Assembly: GCF_005233875.1 (NCBI RefSeq)
Contig: NZ_SZPZ01000002.1
Coordinates: 248,001 to 312,000, forward strand
Source of the DNA: Kribbella jiaozuonensis
Lineage (GTDB): Bacteria; Actinomycetota; Actinomycetes; Propionibacteriales; Kribbellaceae
Reading direction: 5' to 3'
DNA: 64,000 nucleotides
Both the position numbers and the translations under genes were made by a program. The notes beneath the pieces were generated by a model. The model was not told the origin of the DNA, searched no databases, and saw only the letters and a program-made list of their open reading frames with translations. Below are positions 1 through 8,081 of this stretch, piece after piece; position 1 is the first letter of the stretch; each line of letters opens with the position of its first letter.

Positions 1-177
1 CTGCAACGCCTGCGCAGCCAGCTTGCTCGCGACCCGCATCTTCTCGATCAGCTCGGGCGACGTCACGTACGAACCGTCGAACGGCGTCGGCGCCGGCTTG
101 TCGACGTACTCCGGGCGCGGGATGGAGGCGGGGACGGCGCGGCGCGGCGAGATGTGGCCGGGAGTGAGGATCGACAT
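1..177 (-). CDS. map: Type I methionine aminopeptidase, N-terminal part (runs off the window)
   Basis: Only the first 59 residues are present. The product would be the cytosolic metalloprotease that removes initiator Met from nascent chains. Visible are the leader SILTPGHISPRRAVP, a PEYVDKP motif and TSPELIEKMRVA, which match the extended N-terminus of actinobacterial (mycobacterial MapB-type) enzymes. The metal ligands lie beyond base 1 and cannot be checked. The start is the ATG at 175-177. It is divergent from the small SPOR-like gene, and only about 53 bases separate the two starts, so promoters must overlap. Family call is firm; activity is inferred. Confidence 0.85.
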   Translation of the reverse strand, partial: MSILTPGHISPRRAVPASIPRPEYVDKPAPTPFDGSYVTSPELIEKMRVASKLAAQALQ

Positions 178-230
178 GGTGAGATCATTCTATTCAGCTG
201 CGACAAGACTCCCAGGAGGTGGTCATCCAG

Positions 231-419
231 ATGAGCGACGATCACAGCAACGAGTGGTACTACAACACCAAGACCGGCAAGGTCGAGCCGTACTCCGGTG
301 CGAAGTCGGGCGACCGGCTGGGCCCGTACAGCTCCCCGGAGGAAGCCGCCCGCGCACTCGAGAAGGTCCAGGAACGCAACGAGGCCTGGGAGAACGACCC
401 GAAGTGGGAGGACGACTGA
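231..419 (+). CDS. Small SPOR-like domain protein
   Basis: A 62-residue acidic protein beginning MSDDHSNEWYYNTKTGKVE and carrying GPYSSPEEAARALE. This W-Y-Y-N-x-x-T-G-x-V-E plus G-P-Y-x-x-x-E-E-A-x-x-A-L pattern is the short SPOR-like family found beside map in many actinobacteria (established family knowledge). No signal peptide or membrane segment is visible, so it is probably cytosolic, and its function is unknown. The ATG at 231 is preferred over the in-frame GTG at 219 because a full AGGAGGT (214-220) lies ten bases upstream of the ATG and would be inside the longer reading. A strong terminator follows. Confidence 0.8.
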   Translation: MSDDHSNEWYYNTKTGKVEPYSGAKSGDRLGPYSSPEEAARALEKVQERNEAWENDPKWEDD

Positions 420-441
420 GCGGTCGTCCCGACCACATGCC

Positions 442-473
442 GAGGGGCACCACCGGTTCCGGTGGTGCCCCTC
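442..473 (+). terminator. Hairpin terminator between convergent genes
   Basis: A perfect inverted repeat, GAGGGGCACCACCG on the left (442-455) and its complement on the right (460-473), with a 4-base loop GTTC. It lies 23 bases past the SPOR-like stop and before the stop of the oppositely oriented histone-like gene, so it can serve both. No strong T-run follows, which is usual for high-GC actinobacteria. Confidence 0.8.
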
Positions 474-512
474 AGGTTTGTTGCGGACGTCGCGCGAATG
501 CGGACGACCGGA

Positions 513-1088
513 TCAGCGGGCTACCCGCTTGGCCGCGGTCTTACGGGCCGGGGCCTTCTTCGCCGCGGTCTTCCGGACCGCGGTCTTCTTCGCTGCGACG
601 CGCTTCGCAGGCGCCTTCTTGGCAGCGGTCTTCGCCGGTGCCTTCTTGGCCGCGGTCTTACGAGCCGGCGCCTTCTTCGCAACCGTCTTCCGCGCGACGG
701 TCTTCTTCGCCGTCGTCGTCTTCTTGGCGGCGGTCGTGCGCTTGGCCGTCGTCTTCTTCGCTGCCGTCGTCTTCTTGGCAGCAGTCGCGCGCTTCGCCGG
801 CGCCTTCTTCGCAACCGTCTTGCGGGCCGTGACCTTCTTCGCCGGGGCCTTCTTCGCAACGGCCTTCTTGGCGGTGGTGGTCTTGCGGGCCGGCGCCTTC
901 TTCGCCACCGTCTTCTTAGCGGCGGTCTTCTTGGCCGCACTCACCTTCTTCGTCGCTGTCTTCTTTGCTGCGCTGACCTTGCGCGCGGTTGTCGTCCGCT
1001 TCGCCGGGGCCTTCTTCGCGACAGTCTTCTTGGCGGGAGAAGCCTTTTTGGCTGTCGCCTTCCCTGCGGCTGCCTTCTTGGCTGGCAC
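513..1088 (-). CDS. Lys/Ala-rich histone H1-like protein
   Basis: A 191-residue protein built almost wholly from Lys, Ala, Arg, Thr, Val and Pro in degenerate repeats such as [12 protein letters not shown] and AKKTTTAKK. Such tails bind DNA electrostatically and resemble the C-terminal arm of mycobacterial HupB/Streptomyces HupS and the eukaryotic histone H1 tail. No HU core is visible, so this is a tail-only nucleoid protein. The start is the GTG at 1086-1088 with AAGGAGG just upstream. A role in nucleoid compaction is inferred from composition. The DNA repeats make it prone to length variation. Confidence 0.8.
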   Translation of the reverse strand: MPAKKAAAGKATAKKASPAKKTVAKKAPAKRTTTARKVSAAKKTATKKVSAAKKTAAKKTVAKKAPARKTTTAKKAVAKKAPAKKVTARKTVAKKAPAKRATAAKKTTAAKKTTAKRTTAAKKTTTAKKTVARKTVAKKAPARKTAAKKAPAKTAAKKAPAKRVAAKKTAVRKTAAKKAPARKTAAKRVAR

Positions 1089-1383
1089 TCTGCCTCCTTG
1101 GTGCGGCTGAGGAAAACCACGGTGGATTCCTCGTCGTCATGATGATGACAACACTTGTGCGCCACGTAAAGCACCCGAAACGTCTACAGGTTAAGGCGAA
1201 CTGGCGGCAAAGAGCGGCACAAATGCCGAAAATCCTTGTGCAGAAGGGATTCCGCCGTGCCGTGAGCATGCCGGACGGTCGCAATAATTTCTTGGCGACA
1301 CGCGGCAGAATCTGCCGTCAACTGCCCCGATCGGCGAGTGTTGTCCTCGGCAACGTCCTGCGAAGACGAGGTGCAACAGGGTC
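1089..1383. other. Divergent intergenic region
   Basis: About 295 bases between two divergent starts. It is visibly less GC-rich than its surroundings (for example CAATAATTTC near 1282) and must carry both promoters. I found no convincing short gene, palindrome or hairpin. Confidence 0.5.
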
Positions 1384-2130
1384 ATGAACAGCATGTACGA
1401 CGACCTCCACAACACTGTCGAACTACCCCGCGATGTACGTCGTGTGGTCAGCATCGTGCCGTCGTTGACGGAGTCGATCGCGGTCACGCATCCGTCGTTG
1501 ATCGTTGGTGCGACCGACTGGTGTACGCATCCCGCGGACCTCGATGTCGTACGTGTTCGCGGTACCAAGAATCCCGACATCGACCGCATCCGCGAACTCG
1601 TACCGGACGTCGTCGTAGCGAACGCCGAAGAGAATCGTGCGGCCGATCTCGACGCGTTGCGCGAGCACGGAATCGCGGTCTGGGTGACGGCGCCGGCAAC
1701 AGTGCCCGAATCACTCGACTCACTCGAGCGCATGCTGTCCGCGATCGTCGGCGACGTACCCGGATGGTTGGTGCACGCGCGCGACGTGTGGAGTACGCCG
1801 TACGACGGAATGCGCCGGCGGGCCGTGATACCGATCTGGCGGCGGCCGTGGATGGCGTTGGGGCGGGACACGTTCGCGGGCGATCTGCTCTTCCGGATCG
1901 GCATCGACAACGTGCTCGCACATTCCGGCGAGCGTTATCCGAAGATCGACCCGGACGCGTTACCGGAGTACGACATCGTGGTGCTGCCGGACGAGCCTTA
2001 TGCCTTTTCCCCGACCGACGGACCGGAGGCGTTCGGCAATCCCGCGCGATGTATCTCGGGCCGCCATCTCACCTGGTACGGGCCGTCGCTCGTCGAGGCA
2101 CGGGCGTTGCTGACCGACCAGCTGGCGTGA
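1384..2130 (+). CDS. Helical-backbone metal receptor-fold protein (BtuF/FepB-like), no signal peptide
   Basis: 248 residues. The opening VVSIVPSLTESIAVTHPSLIVGATDWC and the segment IRELVPDVVVANAEEN are hallmarks of the TroA/BtuF-type substrate-binding fold used for Fe-siderophores and cobalamin. A second lobe contains PIWRRPWMALGRDTFAGDLL. No secretion signal or lipobox precedes the fold, and no ABC transporter genes are adjacent, so it is a cytosolic member of the family and its ligand is unknown. The ATG at 1384 is used; the ATG at 1393 is an alternative, and neither has a strong ribosome site. The next gene downstream is iron-box controlled, hinting at a metal theme (inference). Confidence 0.75.
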   Translation: MNSMYDDLHNTVELPRDVRRVVSIVPSLTESIAVTHPSLIVGATDWCTHPADLDVVRVRGTKNPDIDRIRELVPDVVVANAEENRAADLDALREHGIAVWVTAPATVPESLDSLERMLSAIVGDVPGWLVHARDVWSTPYDGMRRRAVIPIWRRPWMALGRDTFAGDLLFRIGIDNVLAHSGERYPKIDPDALPEYDIVVLPDEPYAFSPTDGPEAFGNPARCISGRHLTWYGPSLVEARALLTDQLA

Positions 2131-2146
2131 TCTCTGCCTCGTCATC

Positions 2147-2175
2147 TAGACGCTTAGGTATGCCTCACCTACACT
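2147..2175 (+). promoter_or_regulatory. Promoter overlapped by an IdeR/DmdR1-type iron box
   Basis: The sequence TTAGGTATGCCTCACCTAC at 2154-2172 matches 15 of 19 positions of the Streptomyces DmdR1 consensus TTAGGTTAGGCTCACCTAA (consensus from memory). It sits between a -35-like TAGACG (2147-2152) and a -10-like TACACT (2170-2175), 17 bases apart. The -10 ends six bases before the GTG at 2182, so the transcript may be leaderless. Occupation by Fe-loaded repressor would block this promoter. Motif match is direct observation; iron repression is inferred. Confidence 0.7.
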
Positions 2176-2181
2176 CGCCGG

Positions 2182-2358
2182 GTGCCGTCGATGACCGCGA
2201 AGAAGAAGTGCTGCAAGGACAAGCCGAGGTGCAAGAAGTGCCCGGTGGTGCTGATGCGCCTGTCCAAGGCAGGCTGCGCCGAGCGCATCGACAAGGTCCA
2301 CTACAAGGTGGACAAGAAGGTCCCGAAGAAGGTGCTGAAGCAGGCGCGGGCCCGCTAG
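2182..2358 (+). CDS. Small Cys-rich basic protein under an iron box
   Basis: A 58-residue protein with the core KKCCKDKPRCKKCPVVLMRL and a further Cys at residue 32. It belongs to a small actinobacterial family of unknown function with a CC-x5-C-x2-C cluster suited to metal or Fe-S binding. It is very basic (many Lys), has no signal peptide and is probably cytosolic. The GTG at 2182 is chosen because it is positioned for a leaderless start; the ATG at 2191 is in frame. Its stop TAG shares the tetranucleotide CTAG (2355-2358) with the stop of the convergent Nudix gene. Likely made under iron limitation (inference). Confidence 0.75.
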   Translation: MPSMTAKKKCCKDKPRCKKCPVVLMRLSKAGCAERIDKVHYKVDKKVPKKVLKQARAR

Positions 2359-2852
2359 GACGCCCGCCGCAGCGTGATCGCGTCGGCCGCCTCGCGCAGC
2401 AGACCGGGGATCGTCACGTGCGCGGCCTGACCGGTCGCCTCGAGGTCGTCGCCGTACCACCAGCCGTGTTTGCTGATGGTCTGCAGCTCGAGCTCCTCCT
2501 GGTTCGCGAACGTCACGTCGACGCGGTCCACCGCGACCGCGAAGAAGGTCTGGTGCTGGATGATCCGGCACCCGCCCCACTCGAACTCGATCGTGTTCGT
2601 CGCCACCGGCGTACCGAGCGCGTCGGCCGGCAGCACGATGCCGACCTCTTCGCGCAGTTCACGGCTGGCCGCTTCGCCGACCGTCTCACCGGATTCGACG
2701 CCGCCGCCGATCGTGAACCAGTACGGCGTCTGCGGTTTCAGCGGGTCCCAGCCGTGCAGCAGCAGCACCTTGCCGTCCGGACGCACCGGCAGCACGCGGG
2801 CCGTCGTACGGCGTCGGACCGTTCCTGGTGGTGGCAGCTGGGATTCGCTCAC
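2355..2852 (-). CDS. Nudix hydrolase
   Basis: 165 residues with a complete Nudix box: GGVESGETVGEAASRELREEVG fits G-x5-E-x7-R-E-U-x-E-E-x-G-U. The family hydrolyses nucleoside diphosphates linked to another moiety, using Mg bound by the REVxEE glutamates. The preceding strand (VLPVRPDGKVLLLHG) and the following aromatic-rich lobe fit the fold, but substrate is not predictable. No signal peptide, so cytosolic. The ATG start at 2850-2852 faces the AKR gene across about 90 bases. The stop overlaps the Cys-rich gene through CTAG. Confidence 0.9.
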   Translation of the reverse strand: MSESQLPPPGTVRRRTTARVLPVRPDGKVLLLHGWDPLKPQTPYWFTIGGGVESGETVGEAASRELREEVGIVLPADALGTPVATNTIEFEWGGCRIIQHQTFFAVAVDRVDVTFANQEELELQTISKHGWWYGDDLEATGQAAHVTIPGLLREAADAITLRRAS

Positions 2853-2941
2853 ACCACAAAACGGTAAGCGACCCGGGCCGCCGCACGTCGCCTGATGCGG
2901 CGCGTCTCACATGGTTGCCGCAGACATCTACGATCGGAAGC

Positions 2942-3841
2942 ATGGCGAGTATCGGTCTTGGGCTGGCAGCGCTGGGTCGTCCGGGGTACATCAACCTCGG
3001 GCACGACGAGGATCTCCCGCCGGGGCGGGCGGTCGACGACCTCCGGGTCCGCACCCACGAGCTGCTCGAGCAGGCGTGGCAGGCCGGTGTTCGGTACTTC
3101 GACGCCGCGCGTTCGTACGGTCTTGCCGAGAAGTTCCTCGGCGAATGGCTGACACCCGAGCGCCGTACGCAACTCACGATCGGTTCGAAGTGGGGCTACA
3201 CGTACGTCGGTGACTGGCGGACCGACGCGGACACGCACGAGGTCAAGGACCACGGCCTCGCCACGTTCGAACGGCAATGGCCGGAGACCCTTCAAGCGCT
3301 TGGTGGACCGCCGGACTTCTACCTCGTCCACAGCCTGACCGCCGACAGTCCCGCACTCGACGACAAGCGCTTGCTCGACCGCCTCGGTGAACTCGCCGAC
3401 TCCGGCGTCCGCGTCGGCCTGTCCACCAGCGGCCCACGCCAGTCCGAGACGCTCCGCAGGGCAATCGACCTGGGTACGCCGTTCTCCGCCGTACAAGCGA
3501 CCTGGAACGTACTGGAGCCGTCCGTGGGCGCGGCTCTGGCCGAGGCACACGACGCCGGCTGGTTCGTCGTCGTCAAGGAAGCGGTCGCGAACGGGCGCCT
3601 CACCACTCACGGCGGTGAGACGCCCTTCAACGAGTTCGCGCACCAGCGCGGTATCGCTCCCGACGCGCTGGCGATCGGAGCAGCCATGGCTCAACCGTGG
3701 GCGGACATCGTCCTCAGCGGAGCCACGACTGCTTCCCAACTGGCGAGCAACCTCGCCTATCGAGTTGACGGACCGTTGACCGAGTTCATCCAGCAGCCCG
3801 AGGAGTACTGGACCGAACGCTCGGCCCTACCGTGGATCTGA
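2942..3841 (+). CDS. Aldo/keto reductase
   Basis: 299 residues, a NAD(P)H-dependent (beta/alpha)8 oxidoreductase. The catalytic tetrad is visible: Asp and Tyr in YFDAARSYG, Lys in GSKWGY, His in YLVHSL. The strand GVRVGLSTSGP and the C-terminal cofactor segment LSGATTASQLASN follow. The start is the ATG at 2942 with GGAAG a few bases upstream; a longer in-frame reading from 2828 would overlap the Nudix gene and has no family support. The substrate is unknown. Its last 56 bases overlap the end of the convergent peptidase gene. Confidence 0.9.
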   Translation: MASIGLGLAALGRPGYINLGHDEDLPPGRAVDDLRVRTHELLEQAWQAGVRYFDAARSYGLAEKFLGEWLTPERRTQLTIGSKWGYTYVGDWRTDADTHEVKDHGLATFERQWPETLQALGGPPDFYLVHSLTADSPALDDKRLLDRLGELADSGVRVGLSTSGPRQSETLRRAIDLGTPFSAVQATWNVLEPSVGAALAEAHDAGWFVVVKEAVANGRLTTHGGETPFNEFAHQRGIAPDALAIGAAMAQPWADIVLSGATTASQLASNLAYRVDGPLTEFIQQPEEYWTERSALPWI

Positions 3842-5429
3842 GCTCCTGCCGCAGCGCACTTGCTCCCGAGCCGGCCTTCGCCGCCGAGGTGAGTGACGCG
3901 TCGGGCTGCGGAGCCGGCACCGGCGGGCACTTGACGTCGGACTGGTTGCCAGGCCGACGAGCCGGCAGCGCACCGGTCTGCAGGTAGGCCACGATGCGGT
4001 CGTCGGTACACGCCACACCGGACAGCGAACCGGCGTGCGTCGTACCGCCGACACCTTCGATGAGGACTGCGTGCGGGAACGTCTTGCGGGTCTGCAAGGC
4101 GCCCGAGTACGGCGTTGCCGCGTCGAGCGTCTCGTTGATCAGCAGCGCGCCCTTCACGTGACGGCCGTCGACCTTCACCGGGTTGCCGGCCTTCGCGGGC
4201 CAGAAGGCGCACGGAGCGTTGAACCATGCGTTGGCCCAGGTCAGGAACGGTGCCTTGGCGTAGGTGCTCCAGTTGTCACGGCGCCAGACGTTCCAGTTCG
4301 TCGGCCACTTGGCGTCGGTGCAGGACACACCGAGGTAGACGGCGTACCCGTTGTCGTCGAACGGCGGGGAGCCGTACAGGTCGACCAGGGGAGCGGCGTT
4401 GCCGTTGTGGACCCACTCGGCGAACGCGCTCGCCACATCCACCCAGCCGTACACGTAGTACGCGGCCTGCGTGAAGATGTCCGTCCACTCGTCCGGCCCG
4501 ATCTTGCCGTCGGCGGGATGGCCGATGAGTTTGCGCAGTTCGGCGTAGTACCGGGCCTCGACCACGCGCTCGGTGGTGCCGAGATGCCAGACCGAGTCGT
4601 GCGCGGCGACGTACGCGAAGAACACCTTGACGCTCTTGTTGAACGCGAAGTCCTGGTCGAGGTTGGCCTTGTACCAGACGCGGGTCGCGTTGACGACGCC
4701 GTCGAAGATGACGCGGCGGAAGCGGTTCGGGTACAGCGTGCCGTACACCTGGCCGAGGTACGTGCCGTACGAGAAGCCGTAGTAGTTGATCTGCGGTGCG
4801 CCGAGAGCCTTGCGGATGCTCTCCATGTCGCGGACCGAGTCGAGTGTGGTCAGGTGCCCGAGCAGCGCGTGCTGTGCGCTGTTGCAGGCCTTCGCGTATG
4901 CCTTCGACCGGTTGATCCAGACCTGCTCGAGCTTCGGCGTCACCGGGACGTACAGCGGCCGGTTGTAACCGGCGTAGTCCGGGATGCAGCTCAACGCGGG
5001 CTGGCTCGAACCGACGCCGCGCGGATCGAAACCGATCCAGTCATACGAATCGCCGGCGCCGTTCGGTACGAACTCACCGAAGATCGCGTAGATCAATCCG
5101 GAACCGCCCGGCCCGCCCGGATTCACCAGCATCGGGCCTTGTGCCTGCGAGTCGGGGGTCTTGTGCAGGACCCGCGACACCGCCAGCTTGATCTTCGTTC
5201 CGTTCGGACGCGCGTAGTCCAGCGGCACCACGACGTACCCGCATTGTGCGCCCCGGCTGGCGAGTGTCGGATTCGTGCAAGTGCTCCATTGCACCGGCGG
5301 TGGCGTATAGCTCGCCGGCTTCGAGTCGGTCTGGGACGGTACTGCGCTCGCCGCTGGAATGGAGCTGATTACTCCACCCACCAGCGCGAACGAGACCCCT
5401 GCGGCAACAATCAATCGACGAATTCTCAT
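3786..5429 (-). CDS. Secreted alpha/beta-hydrolase, tripeptidyl aminopeptidase (TAP) family
   Basis: 547 residues. A signal peptide is clear: MRIRRL, a hydrophobic core, then SSIPAASA. The mature protein has the oxyanion motif NPGGPGGSG, the nucleophile elbow GFSYGTYLG, and near the end a TAP-type C-terminal lobe with DAATPYSGA and GTTHAGS carrying the likely Asp and His of the triad. Family members (Streptomyces Tap/SlpD/SlpE) remove tripeptides from secreted proteins; Cys pairs near CTN/CGY fit an exported enzyme. AAGGGGAGG lies before the ATG. It ends inside the 3' end of the AKR gene (56-base overlap). Confidence 0.88.
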   Translation of the reverse strand: MRIRRLIVAAGVSFALVGGVISSIPAASAVPSQTDSKPASYTPPPVQWSTCTNPTLASRGAQCGYVVVPLDYARPNGTKIKLAVSRVLHKTPDSQAQGPMLVNPGGPGGSGLIYAIFGEFVPNGAGDSYDWIGFDPRGVGSSQPALSCIPDYAGYNRPLYVPVTPKLEQVWINRSKAYAKACNSAQHALLGHLTTLDSVRDMESIRKALGAPQINYYGFSYGTYLGQVYGTLYPNRFRRVIFDGVVNATRVWYKANLDQDFAFNKSVKVFFAYVAAHDSVWHLGTTERVVEARYYAELRKLIGHPADGKIGPDEWTDIFTQAAYYVYGWVDVASAFAEWVHNGNAAPLVDLYGSPPFDDNGYAVYLGVSCTDAKWPTNWNVWRRDNWSTYAKAPFLTWANAWFNAPCAFWPAKAGNPVKVDGRHVKGALLINETLDAATPYSGALQTRKTFPHAVLIEGVGGTTHAGSLSGVACTDDRIVAYLQTGALPARRPGNQSDVKCPPVPAPQPDASLTSAAKAGSGASALRQELRSTVGPSVRSSTPRAAG

Positions 5430-5461
5430 CGGGCCTCCCCTTTTGCCGCAAACATCGTGAA

Positions 5462-5493
5462 CCCGCGAAACCTGGGGAACAAGGCTTCGCGGG
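5462..5493 (-). terminator. Candidate terminator after panB
   Basis: An inverted repeat with arms CCCGCGAA (5462-5469) and TTCGCGGG (5486-5493), extended inward by CCT/AGG after a single mismatch, giving about 11 pairs around an 8-base loop. It is 40 bases beyond the panB stop and upstream of the TAP peptidase start. No T-run follows on the minus strand, so it could instead be a 5'-leader structure of the peptidase. Confidence 0.4.
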
Positions 5494-5532
5494 GAGTATC
5501 CGGAGAGCTACCCGGACAGCACGATGAGTGGT

Positions 5533-7917
5533 CTAGAAGGTGTGTTCGTCTCCCGGGAAGGCGCCCGATGCAACCTCCGACGCGTACGTCGCGGCCGCGG
5601 TGGTGAGGATGCCGCGCAGGTCGGCGTACTGCTTCACGAATCGGGGCATGCTGCCCGAGCGGAGGCCGGCCATGTCCTGCCAGACGAGGACCTGGGCGTC
5701 GGTGTCGCGGCCGGCGCCGATGCCGATCGTCGGGATCGGAACCCGCTTGGTGATCTCGGCGGCGACATCTCCCGGGACCATTTCCAGCACCACCGAGAAC
5801 GCACCTGCTTCGGCCAATGCGACGGCGTCGTCGATGAGACCGGCGGCCTGATCGCCGCGACCCTGCACGCGGTACCCGCCGATGCTGTGCTCGCTCTGCG
5901 GCGTGAAGCCGATGTGCGCCATCACCGGGATGCCCGACTGCGTGAGCTTCTCGACCATCGGCACCATGTTGCGGCCGCCCTCGAGCTTGACCGCGTGCAC
6001 GCCGGCTTCCTTCATGAACCGTACGGCGGTGTGGAACGCCTGCTCCGGCGACGCCTGGTACGAACCGAACGGCAGGTCAGCGACGACAAGCGCATGCTCG
6101 ACGGCTCCCGCGACCGCACGCGCCAACGGGATCAGCTCATCGACGGTGACCCGCAAGGTCGTGTCGTAGCCGAACACGTTGTTCGCGGCGGAGTCGCCGA
6201 CGAGCAGGACCGGAATGCCTGCCTGGTCGAAGATCTCGGCGGTGTACTGGTCGTACGCCGTCAGCATCGCCCACTTCTCGCCGCGGTTCTTGAAGTCGCG
6301 GAGGTGGTGGACCCGGTACCGCCGCGGTCGCTTACTTGCCTCGCTCGCACCGCCCGGCGCCGGTTGGCCGCCGCCGGCCGCGGACGGACCTTCGGTCCCG
6401 GCCGCAGTACTTGCCGACACCTGCGCGCGGCGTGCGGCCCGATGCGTGGAGACCGGCTCGGCCGGGATCTGACTCGGCGCATCCTGCTGAACGTTCGCCC
6501 GCCGACGCGCACCGACCGGCCGCTGCCCGTCAGACTCTTCGCTCACCGGCGCATTGCTCTCGTACTCCGCACTCGGGTCGGACAGATAGCCGTTGCCCTG
6601 CTCCTGCTGATACGCCTCGATCATCTCCGGCATGTACGCCGTGATCGTCTTGGTGTCCATCGGGTTGGAACGCGGACCACCGGCCGGACGTCGCGAGCCC
6701 TCGTCGCGCCTCGCCGCCTGGTCCTGCCGCACCGCATCCTCGCGCCGCGGCGCCTGGTCCTGCCGCACCGCATCCTCGCGCCGGGCCGCCTGGTCCTGCC
6801 GCGGGGCATCCTCGCGCCGCACCGCCTGGTCCTGCCGCACGGCATCCTCACGCCGGGCCGCCTGGTCCTGCCGCGGGGCATCCTCGCGCCTCGCCGACTG
6901 ATCCCGCCGCAGGGCGTCCTCGCGCCGCGGCATGTCTTGCCGCGGGACGTCGTCTCGTCGGGCGACCTGCTCGGACCGGGCCGGCTCGTCGCGCCTCGGC
7001 ACTTGCTCCTGGTGCGGCGCTTGCTCCTGGGTGGGCCGCTGTTCCTGGCGGGCGGCGTGCTCTTGGTCTTGCCTGGCCAGCTGTGCCTGCAGCGCCGCCA
7101 GCTCCTGCCGGGCCCGCTGCTCGTGCGACGGCACTTGCTCGGGACGCGGCTGCTCCTGGCGCGGCGGCTCGAGACGCTGCACCGGCTCCTGCGGCTGGGC
7201 AGCCTCGCGAACCGGCTCCTGCGAAGGCGCCTGGCGCGGCGGCTGCTGCGGAGTGACTCCGTTGCTCGACGTATGCCCGTTGCTCGACACGTGCCCATTG
7301 CTCGTTGCAGGCGGCGGCGGTGCAGGGCTCGGCTGCGGCGCCGGTGCACTCCAGTTCGCACTCCCGTTGGACGCATGCGGCGGTCGCGGTGTCACGCCGT
7401 TGCTCGACTGCGGCGGTGCCGGCGGCCGCGGCGCCTGCGCACCAGGCTGACCGGGCTGGCCCTGCGGCGGTCGTGCGCCGTTGCTCCCCGGCCCGAACGG
7501 ACTAGGCCGACCCTGCGGCGGCTGCTGACCCTGCGGCCGGAACGGGCTCTCCTGGTACCGCTCGTACGACTCGTCGCGCGATTCCCCGTAGTACTCAGAC
7601 CTCTCCGGCCGCTGCGGCGGTGCCTGTCGCGGTTGGTGCTGCGACGGCGGCGGCGCGCTCGGCAGGTACGGCGGCTTCGGCACGTACGGCTGCTGCGGCA
7701 CCGGGCCGCGCTCGTACGTCCGCGGTGCGTTCGGCAGCGACGGCGACGGGTCGAGACCCAGCCCGGAACCTCCGGCTCCGCGGTCCCGCCAGGTGTCGTT
7801 GTCGTAGTCCGAGCGGCGGTGCTCCTCGGTTGTCCGATTCTTCGGTCCGGTCCCGTACGGCGACGGCAGCTCCTCGTCGTCGTCCTGGGTACCGGCCGAC
7901 AGGAAGTTGTCAACCAT
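5533..7917 (-). CDS. panB: Ketopantoate hydroxymethyltransferase with a 527-residue disordered N-terminal extension
   Basis: The C-terminal 267 residues are a complete PanB, which makes ketopantoate from 2-ketoisovalerate and methylene-THF (pantothenate/CoA pathway). Visible are [46 protein letters not shown] and VLVWQDMAG, including the Mg-binding Asp residues and active-site Lys region. Family members are about 270-290 residues long; here about 527 residues precede the domain, rich in Pro, Gln, Asn-Gly, then Arg, Glu, Asp and Gln, with six 12-residue repeats of the [12 protein letters not shown] type at about residues 330-401. No stop breaks the frame. The ATG at 7917 is used; a GTG at 7980 adds 21 residues with no better ribosome site. 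Follows nadE in the same direction. An internal start near residue 441 cannot be excluded. Confidence 0.8.
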   Translation of the reverse strand: MVDNFLSAGTQDDDEELPSPYGTGPKNRTTEEHRRSDYDNDTWRDRGAGGSGLGLDPSPSLPNAPRTYERGPVPQQPYVPKPPYLPSAPPPSQHQPRQAPPQRPERSEYYGESRDESYERYQESPFRPQGQQPPQGRPSPFGPGSNGARPPQGQPGQPGAQAPRPPAPPQSSNGVTPRPPHASNGSANWSAPAPQPSPAPPPPATSNGHVSSNGHTSSNGVTPQQPPRQAPSQEPVREAAQPQEPVQRLEPPRQEQPRPEQVPSHEQRARQELAALQAQLARQDQEHAARQEQRPTQEQAPHQEQVPRRDEPARSEQVARRDDVPRQDMPRREDALRRDQSARREDAPRQDQAARREDAVRQDQAVRREDAPRQDQAARREDAVRQDQAPRREDAVRQDQAARRDEGSRRPAGGPRSNPMDTKTITAYMPEMIEAYQQEQGNGYLSDPSAEYESNAPVSEESDGQRPVGARRRANVQQDAPSQIPAEPVSTHRAARRAQVSASTAAGTEGPSAAGGGQPAPGGASEASKRPRRYRVHHLRDFKNRGEKWAMLTAYDQYTAEIFDQAGIPVLLVGDSAANNVFGYDTTLRVTVDELIPLARAVAGAVEHALVVADLPFGSYQASPEQAFHTAVRFMKEAGVHAVKLEGGRNMVPMVEKLTQSGIPVMAHIGFTPQSEHSIGGYRVQGRGDQAAGLIDDAVALAEAGAFSVVLEMVPGDVAAEITKRVPIPTIGIGAGRDTDAQVLVWQDMAGLRSGSMPRFVKQYADLRGILTTAAATYASEVASGAFPGDEHTF
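6716..6931. repeat. Six tandem 36-bp repeats inside the panB extension
   Basis: Six consecutive 36-base units start at 6716, 6752, 6788, 6824, 6860 and 6896. Each begins GCCTGGTCCTGCCGC (GACTGATCCCGCCGC in the last) and contains a GCATCCTCGCGCC block. The unit is exactly 12 codons, so gain or loss of copies keeps the frame. Units 1-5 differ by only a few bases; unit 6 is the most diverged. On the minus strand they encode RREDAxRQDQAA repeats. Confidence 0.9.
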
Positions 7918-8081
7918 GCCGCCATCGTCCCACCGTTGCGGAGGGTGAGCGCCACCGGCTGACGGTGAGCGATCGCTCACATCGTCCGGGTAGGTGTCGC
8001 GGGGCAGGCCGGAGCGGTCGTGGGTCTCGTCCGACGAGCCCCACGGGGATTCTTGGGATGGGCGGTACCGCCAGGAGTCGC

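Noticed and set aside
1221..1387. A short plus-strand frame in the histone/metal-receptor gap
   Set aside because: It has no ribosome site, no recognisable motif and simply runs into the start of the next gene.
6716..6931. CRISPR array suggested by evenly spaced 36-bp units
   Set aside because: The units are contiguous with no unique spacers, lie in frame inside a coding region and have no cas genes nearby.
5524..7962. An open plus-strand frame of about 812 codons opposite panB
   Set aside because: It is antisense to a clear PanB domain, has Arg/Leu-rich low-complexity composition and no family motif; long antisense frames are expected at this GC content.
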